DNA from: Dipetalonema caudispina
Lineage: Eukaryota; Nematoda; Chromadorea; Rhabditida; Onchocercidae
Length of the DNA stretch: 64,000 nucleotides
Direction: 5' to 3'
Assembly (NCBI GenBank): GCA_013365325.1
Contig: JABVXV010000231.1
Location: 1-64,000 of the forward strand
Below, piece after piece: positions 13,951 to 26,500 of the stretch (position 1 is its first letter; every line of letters begins with the position of its first letter). The notes below the pieces were generated by a model. The model made no database searches. It saw nothing but the letters and a program-made list of their open reading frames with translations, and was not told the origin of the DNA. The translations under genes and the position numbers were made by a program.

Positions 13951-16900
13951 ATGGAAATTCATCATCGATTATACGAGAAATCGATGAATTATAGTACTAC
14001 TACTATTGCTACTGCTAATGATCTTGTACCGGTAATTTGTGATACCAATGATACATCAGGAATTCCAGAAAATAGCAATTTTGGTGCATCAACATCATCG
14101 TCAATCACTAATACTGGTACATTCGTATCGCTTGGTCGAACAACACTTAACATAAATGAATTTCCCGGTTACAATAGTACTTCAACCGGATTACTTAATC
14201 ATCTAACAACATCTGATTTATCACTAGATTTAACAACTGCTACAGTAACATCACAAGTAACAACAACTGAAACAAGCAACGAAACAAAAAATGATTTAAA
14301 CGCTAGCAATCATCATCATCATCATCATCAACAACAACAACAACAACAACAACAATGTCAACAACGACAACAATCTCGACGAATATTATCATTGGAAAAT
14401 TCGGAAAATAATATTTGTGCAATTGTTGGAACATTAACAAAAGCTTCATTACAAACAGATCAAACTAATACAGCAATGATTATTACTACGAATAGAAATA
14501 GTAATAGTAATAATAGTGGTAATGGAAATGATGATCGTAATGCAAGTAGTAATAATAGCAATTGCAATTGTACAATAACAACCAATAATGAGACAAATTT
14601 TTCACAACAAATTTCAAAGGTGCCTTATTTTTCTTCCTCTTTCACTTCTTCTACTTTTTTCATCTATCGTATACAACAAAGCTTAAATATTGTAATCGAA
14701 AAAAAAAAAAAAAAAAAAATTGCAAAAATTTTTGATGTTTGATTATTTAACCTTTTATGAATTTCATTATTTGGTTAACAAATTTTTTCATTTCATTTAT
14801 ATTTCAAATATGATTAGATTAATTTACAAAGATAGTATTATCTTTTGTAAAATAACAAGGAAAACAAAATTTTGGGAATATAATTTAAATGACAAAAAGT
14901 TTACGGTATTAAAGTGTTACTTTTTTGTAGAAATTAGTTGATTTAGATTGTTTATTAAATAAATGTTGATAAGTACGGGTATACCTGTTATGCAATTTAT
15001 AAGCAGGGTTAGCTGTATGGGAATTACGCATAGGTTAATTAATTAATTGTAGAAGTAGTAAGGAAGTTATAACATCATTCATTTACAATATGATAACAGT
15101 ATTTTTTTTTTTTTTTTTGGTAAAATTGAATAAATAGTAGTAGTTCAAGTAAATAAGTAAGAATAGCACTAATTAGAGTAGCAGCAAATTAAGCCAAGAT
15201 TCTCAGTTGATGTTAATAATTCGAAAAATATATCTAAAAAAGTAAAGCTTTTATTAGAACTATAAATGATCGCAATAACTTGTAGTTTTAATAATTTTAA
15301 AATCACTAAAAATCCAAAAATCATACTGTATAGGATGGAAATTCCAAATGACTTATATACACGAATATATATATTTAATTTATCACTGTTTCATATCGTT
15401 GTGTATCAATTAGGTATTATTGTAAAATTATCTGCCTAAAAATTTGAAATTTTCAGATAATCTGTGTAAAAATTTGAATTTTCCGAATTTATTTTACTAT
15501 AAATTGCTTACAAAAAAAATTAGAACTTTTTAAGCTTTTTATATTGCAAATTATTTATTGCAAAAATTTCGAATCTTTTAATTTTGATTGTTTGTAAATT
15601 ACCACTAAAAAAGTTTGAACTTTTAAAATTTCATTAATTTTAAGAAAGAAATTTGATTGTTGTTATATTTCAGTTCGAAGTGGAAATATGCTCATCATGT
15701 TCAGAATTTATTTTTGATCGAACATTGCTAACTGTTAATTCACGATTTTGGCATATAAATTGTTTGAAATGTTCACAATGTTCCATACTATTGGAACAAT
15801 ACTCATCATGTTTTGTTAAAGATAATAATTTCTTTTGTGTACAATGCTATAATAGGTTAGTTTCTTTTTACCTTTTTTTTTTTTTGTTTTCTTTTTTTTT
15901 GTAATTTATTTCTTATTATTATTCTTTAAAATGTTTTTTTTTTAAATATTGGAAATTTGTTTTGTTTTTGTTGTTACTGTTGGTTGCAATTGAATTTCGT
16001 ATACAAAAATTCTTTAGGAAAAAAAAATATGAACAGAAAATTATATTTCATATAATTTTACATTAATTTATTTTTTTTTATTTATTATTCTTAATTTAAC
16101 TGCTAAAATTTTTATTTCTGTTATTAAATTTTTACATGAAATCTTTTAAAATTATGACTTTTTTTTTAGCTTATCAAATTATCACACTACTAAAAATAAT
16201 TGAGTAATTATCCGCGGTATTTTTTAATTTATTTTGTTCATTTGTTAAAAGATTTTAACTTATATACATCACTTTATGCAGTATTAATAACAATTTTTCC
16301 ATTTTATCTTTTTCGTGGACGACTTTTTCGAAATAAGTAAGCATATATTAAATCACGGAAAATTAATTAATCCATAAAATTAGAGTTTTAATTTTTTTCA
16401 CCTAAACTTTTTAATGAACAATCATTAACTAATACTTGTCTTTTCGAGATTAAATTTGTTTTCATGAGCATCAACTTTCTAATTACTCATTTCTAATTTA
16501 CTGTAATTTCTTTTAAATTCCTCTTTTTTTTTTCAGATTAGATCTTCCTTATTCCTGTTTTTACTCCAATTTCGATATTTCTTATTACTTTGCTTACTTA
16601 TTCTTTTGCCTGATCAACAAATAAATTAGTGATATCTATGATTTGTTAGTGATAAATAATATGCTGGATCAGAAAAGGTTACCTATGCGATTCGTTACCC
16701 AAAGCCTGATCAGGCTTAAGTAATTGTGGTAGTATGAGGCATAAATCTCGATTACTTATAGGACATCTGCCCAATTATCCTCTCAAACGTCCAGAATAGA
16801 AGTAACCAAAGATTACAATGATGTAATAAGCTTATTGTTAATTGTTAACTATGACATTTTGTCTTGTCCATCTTTCTTCTTCATCTCTTCCCCTCCCATT

Positions 16901-19102
16901 TCTATTTCCTTCCCTATTGTTCGAGCTAATAATAACTGTAAATTAAATTTCAAATTTCAGCTTAAAATTTGCATACCGAATGGTACGAAGAAATTGCAGC
17001 ATAAAATTTTGCCAAATTAGACTTCGCATTTAATAATTATTGCCTGAAATTGAAGTTTTTGTAAAATTTTGTCATGCATAAATTTGAAGTAAAATATTGT
17101 AAAACGCTATTTATTTACAACAAAAATTTTCAAGAATTTGAATTCAATTTATATTTTATGTGTATTATAAATGATTGCTATTTAATAAAATCTATCTAAA
17201 ATTATACCAATTTAAATATTCAAGTATAATTAAGTATTTTACGACTAGCAGAAGTTCAGTCAATGTTCCCGCAGTATTATTACATTTGTATGTAGAAAAT
17301 CCATGAAATCATTTCCTTCAAATATCAATCATCAACATTCTGTACTATTTCGATTCCAAAAAATTTGAATATAATAAGTATCACTTAAATAGAAATAATA
17401 GTATAATATATGAATATAATAACGAAGTCTATCTGATCATTTGTTCCATTCTACATATAGTACTGATTTTGATGATTTTTGTTATTTGAATTCTGCAAAA
17501 GTATGTTAGTATTCGAATACAAGTACTATATATCATTAGGTATTCAATTACTATTTGTGATAAATGATTAGTTAGCGAATTATTTGATTTTTAGTTACAT
17601 CATTCTCAATTTTTTGTGCTATTGAGATGCTAATTATTCCTTTATGTATAACTATAATAAATTTGTCTATCTTTATCAAATAATCAGCAATATTTTATCG
17701 AAGTTTACTTGTAGATGTTGCTAATTAAAAGTATATGTAATTAACCCGAATTATTTCTAAAATTTTATTTTATCTGTATTTGTATTGTTCAATTGTATTT
17801 TACACTGTAATTAAACATTGAATAATTGAAAGAATTAAAAAATTGATTACTTCAGATTTCACAAAAAATTATCATTTATTTCAGACGATTTGGTACAAAA
17901 TGTTCGTCATGTCGACGTTTAATTCATGCAACTGATTGGGTAAGACGAGCACGAAATTTTGTTTATCATCTTGCATGTTTTGCATGCGATCAATGCAAAC
18001 GGCAATTAAGTACAGGCGAAGAATTTGCACTGCAAGATTGTCGATTGCTATGCAAGCAACATTATATGGAATTAATTGAAGGAGAATGTGGTATAATTAA
18101 TTAATTAATTAATTTTAATAAATTTTTTCTCCAAATAAATACTAATTAATATAAAACTTACTGTTAATTATATCTCAAAAATTTATGTGAATTATTTTAG
18201 GACAACAGAAAACAAAAACAAAACGTGTACGAACAACATTTGCTGAAGAACAATTAGCCGTTTTACAAACACATTTTCAAATTGATAGTAATCCGGATGG
18301 TGCTGATTTAGAACGAATTGCTACAATGACTGGTTTAAGTAAACGTGTTACACAAGTTTGGTTTCAGGTAAATTATTTTTTAAAAGAATGAATTGCTCAT
18401 TTTTAAATTCATTTCAATATCTCTTTTTTTTTTTTTTTTTTTTTGTAACTTTAATAAAATATCATTATCATTTCATTTCATTACGATAAATTGTAGAATT
18501 CGAGAGCACGTCAAAAGAAATATCAAGGTAGTAAGAAGAATCGAATTAATCATAATAATAATAGCGGACGATCATCAACCGATCCATGTAGTACTCCGAA
18601 AAGTCCCAGTGGTGACAGTATTGATGGCATGATTTTCCCAACATCCGTCTTAACTAGGTACCTTTTTTTTTTTTTTCTAATCTTACTTCCTAAATTTAAA
18701 AGATTGAAAAGACTGATTGACATTTAGAATTTCAAGATGAAATCTGATTTTTTTTTTCACTAAATTCCGGTGAAATTTAGAAATTTTGGATTTCTGCTGA
18801 TTTTAGCAATAAAGGATTTTGAATCTCATACATGTTAATGCAATCGTATTAACTCAATCTTGAAATGTTTAAACTTAATCAGGAGGAGAGGAAGAAACAA
18901 GTAATTACCTAATACAAAAACGTTTCGATATTCCTGCATCCTTTAAATGTATTCTGAATGATTTCCAAAATCTTCCACTCATATGTTCCTATTGTTTACA
19001 AGACTTTTGTGTCGTCTTAAAAGAGCATTTTTAAATTATTTCAGTGTGGAAGATACGATGGTTACTACAGAGCAGCGAACAATTCCATCAAATTCCACAT
19101 AA
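13951..19102 (+). CDS. lim-4: LIM-homeodomain transcription factor, Lim-4/LHX6-8 class
   Basis: Six exons: 13951-14619, 15674-15855, 17885-18090, 18201-18367, 18497-18657, 19045-19102; GT-AG throughout, phases consistent, 480 residues. Residues 1-223 form a Ser/Thr/Asn-rich tail with six His then nine Gln (about 121-135). LIM1 starts at CSSC (229-232); LIM2 follows ([10 protein letters not shown], about 284-345) and keeps the family signature TDWVRRA and [13 protein letters not shown]. The homeodomain (about 358-417) has [20 protein letters not shown], matching the Arrowhead/LHX6/LHX8 subclass rather than other LIM classes. In C. elegans this class member (lim-4) specifies head neurons; the nuclear DNA-binding role is inferred from family. 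The homeodomain is split by an intron after VWFQ. Intron 2 is the largest (2.0 kb). The low-complexity N-terminus and exact start are the least certain parts. An AATAAA lies at 19355-19360. Confidence 0.93.
14311..14355 (+). repeat. In-frame (CAT)6(CAA)9 tract inside lim-4 exon 1
   Basis: Six CAT codons followed directly by a run of CAA codons encode poly-His then poly-Gln in the N-terminal tail of the LIM-homeobox protein. The homogeneous codons point to recent triplet slippage, so length variation between worms is likely. Confidence 0.9.
16702..16717. repeat. 16-base perfect palindrome in lim-4 intron 2
   Basis: AAGCCTGATCAGGCTT is fully self-complementary (8+8). It sits in a slightly GC-richer patch (about 16680-16800) of the 2 kb intron. 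It could be a dimeric factor site or chance. Confidence 0.5.
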
Positions 19103-19803
19103 ATTTTAATCAAATTTCTGGAATAGTTATTATTTCAAGTGAAGTTAGCGTTTGAAACAAATCATCTTTCAAAAAAGTTAATCCATAAAAATTGTTTTAA
19201 ACAACAAAAAAGCTATGAAAGTTTCGTAGATAATGAGATTTCCGGAAGTGATAGAAGATGAATTTTTAACTGAAGAGTGCTAAGATGGAAGTCCTCAACA
19301 CTTTTTTACTTTCATTTTAATGAATACAAAGTCTTGAAAAATGAAAAAATGTGAAATAAACTGATGTTTTACACTCTCTTCAACGCTAATTCATCACTCA
19401 TCTTGTGATGTCAACGTGTACATGACTAATATCTGTAAAAGATTAATAAAAAATACATTAATAACCTACCACAATGTTAAAACTTAACAAAACTTTAAAG
19501 TAAAGCAGTAAAGGCTGGGTTTTAGTTTTTTTCCTGATATGACGGAACTGCAATTAGTAATATCATAAAGCATCATTGAAACATCACATTTCATGGCTTT
19601 TAATTGATACCAAAAAAATTTTTGAAGCAGATAACTAATTAGTGGTAACATAGAACAACATTAAAATGAATGCAAAAGAAAGATTGATGAACGAGGCATT
19701 GTAAGAATTGCAAAATGTACCTAACGCATATAACTCACTCATATGTTCTTTTCCATAAAGCGAATGGTTCATGAGATCGTACAACAAAAAGCATGAAACT
19801 AAT
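19103..19803. other. Convergent 3' region, lim-4 and rfc-4
   Basis: The two genes end tail to tail. An AATAAA at 19355-19360 fits lim-4. No further gene is seen; the space should mostly be 3' UTR of both genes. Confidence 0.6.
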
Positions 19804-22800
19804 TTAAAATGACACTTTAAACTGCTCCATTACAGTCGTTCCAAAATCCAATAGTTGTAAGAACTCGTTTGCACCATCCAAAATACGCATTTCACACTCC
19901 TGAATAACACATCAATTACAGCTTATAATTTATGAAATAATAACCAACAGCTTAACAAATGGCTTGACCGGGACTACCTAATAAGTGAATTTTTTTTTTT
20001 CAAGAGACTCGTTCAAGATCAAACTAGTTATGCCAGAAAAAGCTATACACCGAATGGTACGGTAATAATTTACTAAAGGAATCGTTTGATAGCATACGGT
20101 TTCAATGAATTATTTAGCATTATTATTGTCTTCAAACACTAAGTAAATTATTTTACCTATTGCCGCTTCCACAACAAACTTATGAGTTAAACAAGGAGAA
20201 AAAAAAAGAGGAAATAAAACTTACTCCAATTTTTTCGCATATCGTAGCTTTGTTCAAGTCATTAATATCCTCGAGATGCAAGCATATATAGAAAAATTGC
20301 TTCAACAACTGATAAACTCCATATCCTTCTCGTCTGATACTTTCTACGCATGTATACAACTGATCATGATTAGAAGATTTGCATGCAGCTAGGAATTGTT
20401 CCACTACATCATCCGGTATAGCTCCAAGAAATTGTCGTACGTCGGTGGGAACTAATTTTTTATGACATGATGATATTGTCTGCAATAAGAAAAAGCACTC
20501 ACAATTAAAAAGTTAAAATAACAAAACTGCTGAAAAATCAATCAACTTACTTCAAAAAGTCGCAATTTACTTCAAAAAACCGCACTGTAATAGATACATT
20601 CATTAGAAATCTTCCTCTTCCACTTCAAATTTTCATCCATTTCCCTTGACCAAGTCTTCTCTCAGAAAAAAACATTCGTTCCGTGAGATTTAAATGGTTA
20701 TATTTAATCCGTTGGATGCTAATAAATAACCGTGATATCTAACTGCTGTCAGTAAAACTAGCACTTTACCTGTAATGCGGTGACACTTTTTCGCATATCA
20801 CCATCACAAAACTCGATTAATTCACTGATCGCAAGTGGATCAAACTCAATATTTTCATTTTGGCAAATCCATTCAAGTCTGCAATATTTTAACAATATAT
20901 TGCTAATTTATTCATCTTTGACGTGATCAATTTGTTCCTGCGTATTATCATTATTTATGAATTCGAAAGTGATGTATAGTGGAATTATTACAGAAAAAAA
21001 CTATTAAATTATGATAAAGATTATGAACCACAAAAACTCCACATCTCTAATCTTCCAACCTTCTATTTGACCAATTCATGCTAAGATAATAACGTGGAAA
21101 TAATTACATAATAATTAAATGAAACTAAAAAATATTCACTGCAAGAATTAGTTCCAAGTTCAACTAAATCCATTTTATATTCAAATATTTCGACGCCCAA
21201 TGTTAACCATAGTTGGTAATTCATAAATAAGTGAACGTAAAATACAACATTATGCAAAACAGTAAATTTATCGATTATTTTTATGATATAGAAAACGAAA
21301 AAATTTTGACAACCTTTTTCTCTGACTTTCCGACGAAATCGACTTGAAACGAAATTTGGCACAACGCGAAGTAAGCGGGTCTATTATTCTTGTGATATAA
21401 TTACAAATGAGGAAAAAACGAGTAGTGCGTGATGCCCTTTCCATCGTTCGTCGTAAAGCTGCTTGGGCAGGAGCAGTCATTGCATCTGCTTCATCAAGGA
21501 TAATTACCTATTTATGAATTTAAGTTTTAACTTATTAAAAAAGTATATGTAGAGAAGGTCAAAGTGCTTCAAATTATAGTTTTTTCTTAGACGTTATAGC
21601 ATAAAAGCTCATGGAGTAGCATTGAAAGAGTGTAAGAGTTATGTAAACCATCGTAATAAATTACAATGAAAAGGCAAGTGGATAGACTGTCAAAACTGAA
21701 TTCTAAGATTGAATTATGCTAAACGCGGTTCTTCCTTCCCCGATTTATTAAGTTAGGAAGCTTCACGATAAACAAATAACGTTTGGAAAACGAATTATAC
21801 GCTGTATTTAAAATTATATTAAAAAACAGCAACAACCTTTAATCCCACAACAGGACTTCCGTCTGGTAATTGTGATGAAACAGCTCGTCGAGCAAATTCC
21901 TTTATCTAAAATTGGAAATTGAAAATAAATTTATGCAACAATCATCAGAACAAAAGACATACCGTTATTTCATGCAATGCAATTTAGTTTCTGCAAATAA
22001 CTAATTGAATGCGAAATATGTGCATTCATAAAAGAGATTTAAGATAATGATTGCGAAATTACACCATTTTACTTAATCCAAAGTTAAAATTTTTGAAATG
22101 AATTGTGCTTCAAATTCCAAAACTCGATTTGTATCAACAGTTAAAAACTAGCTGAATAAAACAGAAAATATAAAATGAGGTAAAACAAACTTTGCTACGG
22201 ACGATATTAATGCCTCGTTCATCGGATGCGTTCATTTCCATAACTCTGTCACGATATGTGTCGATATTACGGAATAACTGTCGACATAATGCAATAGCTG
22301 CTGATGTTTTACCTGTTCCCGGAGGTCCGTAAAATAGTAAATTTGGTAACTGAAAAATATGGAATAGTAAGTATATGTGGTGAAACTCTACTATGATGAT
22401 ATACTTCTATATAAGAAGAAACTTTATTAGAAACCCGATGAGTTTCGTTTGGTTTCTTGTTTAAGAGAAAATATTCTCATCGCTATATTGTCTTAACACT
22501 TTATCGGAAATTTGTGAACTGCAAAGAAAGCTTACATCAGCTCCTTCAAGTACTTTTTTCAGCACCGATACAACTTCATTTTGAAAAGCTACTTCCTCAA
22601 CCTTCCGTGGACGACTGAAATAATCAAGCTGCATAAGTTCAAAAAATTTAACTAGTTATAAAAACAAGTGATACTGAATAATATTCTGGACTGAGTAAGC
22701 CACAGGAAGTATCCACACTACAAATAAGGGAAAAGCTATGAAAAAAAAGGGAACAAAGAAAAAGAAACCATTGGATCCGTAATGGATATGATCCTATTTG

Positions 22801-22945
22801 AATTACTTAGATTTCTGGATAGGAATACAGCAATATGACACTTAAAAATAAGACTCAAAACATACTATTTTTCAACCCAAGGAATTTCCATTAATGTCGT
22901 CAAAGCATTGCTCTGCTTTTTTGGTCGATTCAAAAAGACATCCAT
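19804..22945 (-). CDS. rfc-4: Replication factor C subunit 4 (clamp loader)
   Basis: Eight exons in transcription order: 22945-22866, 22614-22536, 22349-22191, 21905-21837, 21507-21314, 20878-20770, 20479-20225, 19899-19804; 346 residues, close to the family's usual 335-365. It belongs to the RFC AAA+ ATPase complex that loads PCNA onto primer-template junctions in the nucleus. Visible motifs: N-terminal [18 protein letters not shown], Walker A GPPGTGKT (61-68), Walker B VIILDEAD (130-137), arginine-finger motif LTSRC (about 174-178) and sensor-2 region [22 protein letters not shown] and ALRRTME match RFC4 better than RFC2, RFC3 or RFC5. Several AG acceptor-like sequences lie just 5' of the ATG, suitable for spliced-leader addition, and the ZIP gene ends about 600 bases upstream on the same strand. 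The last intron joins EKIG to [13 protein letters not shown], which aligns without gaps to the human C-terminus. Confidence 0.95.
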
Positions 22946-23544
22946 TTCCGATTTAATCAACCTAAATCTAAAACTGCATTTAGAAACGTTATAGATCGAG
23001 CAAAGACAAGAAAATCAAAACACAAAAGTGTAAATAAAAGTCCATATTACTCTTCCCGTTCTCCTGAATATCTAAATTCAATGCTTGACTACAATCACAT
23101 TCTTTTCGTAAACCTATAAAAAATTTCATAGCGAAACATTACAACGTCGAATCTGATATATAACGATTACTACGACTTAAGTAACTTTTCAAAAGTTTCA
23201 AACTGAGCACTGTGTAAAAATCCCAAACCATTTATTTATCTCCATGAATATTTGAAGCATTACATAATCTTAACTATTTATCCAATTTAAAACATAAATA
23301 AAAAAGAAGTACAAAATGCATTGTAAATGGGAATAGACAGCATTTAACAAGTAGTTAATTGTGAACAATATAAAACAAACTTAAATAATAAAAAGGGAAG
23401 GTGGCCTAATTAACCCAAGTTTCTAAGCACATGAATCAAATTACAATTTATACCAAATATATAAACAATTTAATAAACATATAAAAACAACTTTTCCGAA
23501 CAACAACCATTATCAGCACTATTTTCATATTATCAGTACTATCT
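22946..23544. other. Spacer between ZIP gene end and rfc-4 start
   Basis: About 600 bases separating two minus-strand genes. It contains the 3' end of the upstream ZIP transcript, AG acceptor-like sites just before the rfc-4 ATG (22946-22985) and the SL1-like string at 23407-23422. No open gene. Confidence 0.6.
23407..23422 (+). other. SL1-like sequence, antisense to spacer transcript
   Basis: The plus strand reads TAATTAACCCAAGTTT. The nematode spliced leader SL1 contains TAATTACCCAAGTTT, so the match is complete except for one extra A. As the flanking genes are transcribed from the minus strand, a joint transcript would carry the complement and could pair with SL1. No Sm site or donor after it is evident, so it is not an SL RNA gene. 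Confidence 0.35.
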
Positions 23545-26500
23545 TCATTCATAAGCAGCAATGAGGAACATCAGCATTATCCCAGTTAGCAAAGCCACTA
23601 CTTCCTTGATGCTTTGCCATGTAGAAGTATTTTTAAGCAATTCCGGAATAACTGTTACAGTGGCAATATAGATAAATCCACCGGCAGTGAAAGGCAATAT
23701 CTGAAAGCAAAAGAAATAATCTAACTTGAATAAAAAACAGAAAATTCTAGAGCTAAATTTAAACTTTTCCTAAGGTTAATTCATAAATGACAAGTTTTCG
23801 GGTATCCAAGTAAGAAACGCTGTTGTCTCGGGCTTCTTATAAACAAGGATCACAAGGATTGTTCAGACCTTAATGTAGCGCTAAGTGGTTACGACCGCAT
23901 GTACGACACTGAAAAGCAATATATCATCCATTTCCTTCCATTTAATCTGTCCATTTATCAAGCTGTACGTTGTGAAATTACAAAGAGTTTCGATAAATTT
24001 TCAGGAAATAATCAAGGAAATGCCAAAACGGAGTCACTTACCCAACTTGATGAGGCTGCATCGGATAATTCATCAGCACTTGCTGAACATAATGATAAGA
24101 TGCAACCAGTAAGAGCACCCAAAGCTGTTAAAAGTTGAACAGACATAGCCTGTAATGCGCAAAACATAAGACAAAGTCTCTTAGACAGTATGAAACACGG
24201 AAAATAAGCATTGAAATATTAGCAACCGGCTGAACAGTTTCACAAAATTAAAAAGTAACACTATTTCTATATTTTGTATTGTGAAAGGACTGAAATGAAA
24301 CTTGAATGATTCCGGAATGATGTTCATTTATTTCGGTCTCTTTCAGATTCAATAGTGAAGAGAATTATAGCAAAAAAAAATTACTGGCCTTCTTCTTGGT
24401 GAAACCAGATTGTACAAGGATTGCAAAATCGCCAATCTCGTGCGGTATCTCGTGCACGAGTACAGTAATCATTGTTACAACGCCAATCGTAGTACCGGCA
24501 AGAAACGACGCACCAATTGCTAAACCGTCTGTGAAATTATGCGCAAAATCCGCAACCATATTCAAATATGCTGCTACTTTGAAACCTGTTCCGTCGTTTG
24601 TTTCTTCTAACAAATGCTTGCGTTCTTCATCTCCGTGCAAACTGTGCAAACTCTACAATATGTTGACCGTTATTGTTTCTAGTCAAAAAACCGAAATTAT
24701 TTGGAAGTTTTTGAGTAATCCTTGGCAATCTGGTCAAATAGTAGAATAAACCAAACATTTATAATGTAAGTTTTTTCCAAAATGACCAAAGCTTTCCGTT
24801 AGTGAGATAATTTCAAATCCAGAGAAATAAAGTATTAGAAAATGTTATGCAAATACAAACTTACTTCATCCGCTGATGAAACATCAGATTTCTTTTCCTT
24901 ATTTGCTTGAGAATCTTTACCCCGCTTCTTAATCTTCTTTTTATCATTCGAAGATGATAAGCCACTATCATGTGAATGAGCATGAATTATCTTTTCATTT
25001 CGAAGAATGCGTACAAGCTTCTCAACCGTTAGAAATGCTAATATTCCTAAAAATTATGATTTTTTTTTTTGCAAATTTAAATTCGATTTGCAGTTCCTTT
25101 TCATATTACAAATTGAAAACACCCGACGTATGAGAAGTTCCTTTCGTGATCTTTTCAATACAAACGATTAACATTTCTAAATTCCACGAGAAAATCCCTA
25201 GGTTGGAATCTGCAATGAAAACACAAAATATAGAACAAAAACCAATCAAAAATAAATTCGGAGAGAGAAGATTCTTACCAGCTAGCACATAGCCTCCAAC
25301 AGTCATGTCATGTGGTCCATGTGAATGTCCGGAACCACCATGTGCATGTGAATGTTGGTGATTGTCATGATGGGAGGATTGTGAATGTGGAATCAGATGA
25401 AGGAATGCATCACCCAACAAACCACCAGAACCAAAACTCAAAAGGATTTTCAGCATTGGTTCATTTTCTGCAGTGTTTGCCTGAAGTCGTTGAATCATTT
25501 GTTTGATGGATCTATGAATATACATAATTACTGATTTTTTGAATTTTGCTTTATGAAAATGTCAAATTTTTGCAAGCTACTTGAACTTTTGAAATAGTCC
25601 TGTGATCCTGTGGAAGAAAAACAGAATCCTACAAAAGTTTTCCACAAGCATTAAAGTAAAACTTATTAGCATAACTTGTTACATCCTACCTACAAATCCT
25701 ACGTGTTACACCCTAGAAAACATATAATAATCTTTTACCTGTAAAGGTATTAGAGACAGTAAAACGAATGGCATAAAGCTGATTAGCAACGTTGAACCAA
25801 TGCTGTACACCCAAAGGCGTGTTTGAAAATCATTCATAAAAGATAGAATCCTGGAAGGAAAATGAAATTACTCAACATGAATGCTCTTTGAAAAACTCAG
25901 TATTTAAAACGAAGCTCTAAAAATAGTTCATAAAGTCAAACAACATCATACTATATTGCATTAACATTATCGCAAACACTTATCTCGTTACTATGTTATA
26001 GTAAGGATCAGCACTTGGAAAATCCATTTTATAATGTTATCATATTTTAGTGTCATTAGTTATAAAACACGAGATAATGATAAGAGCTCAAGTATGATAG
26101 GAAGAACAAGAATTCGAATGTTGATTAGAATTAATATGGAAATATTTACCCATTTGGATCGTACGGCTTATAATCTTGTCGACTTGATTTAATATGCTGC
26201 TGATGATAATGATCACGTTCCTTGAAAAATATTAGTGTAAATGAAAATTCGAAACTAAACAATTTCTAATCTCTTTTAAAAAAGAAAAAGAAAGAAAAAC
26301 CAACACATTAAATGTCGAAATAATAATAGAAGGTACTTCACATTTATTACTATTATATATATAATCTTTTAAAATGGAATCTTGCTTCCAAATCCAGTTA
26401 AATTTCTTTATCAGGAATAGATGATATGCTTAACAGACGATCCTCCGCTACATACCGTATAATTCAGAGTATGCAAATTCAGATCCGGATTCAGATTCTA

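Noticed and set aside
20050..20170. Extra rfc-4 exon (reading Val-Val-Glu-Ala-Ala)
   Set aside because: Joining exon 7 directly to 19899 aligns without a gap to the human C-terminus, so an extra exon is not needed.
23407..23422. A spliced-leader RNA gene
   Set aside because: No splice donor or Sm-binding site follows the SL1-like string and it has an inserted base.
24396..24749. 117-codon plus-strand frame
   Set aside because: Antisense shadow of ZIP exon 8, whose minus-strand protein is clearly conserved.
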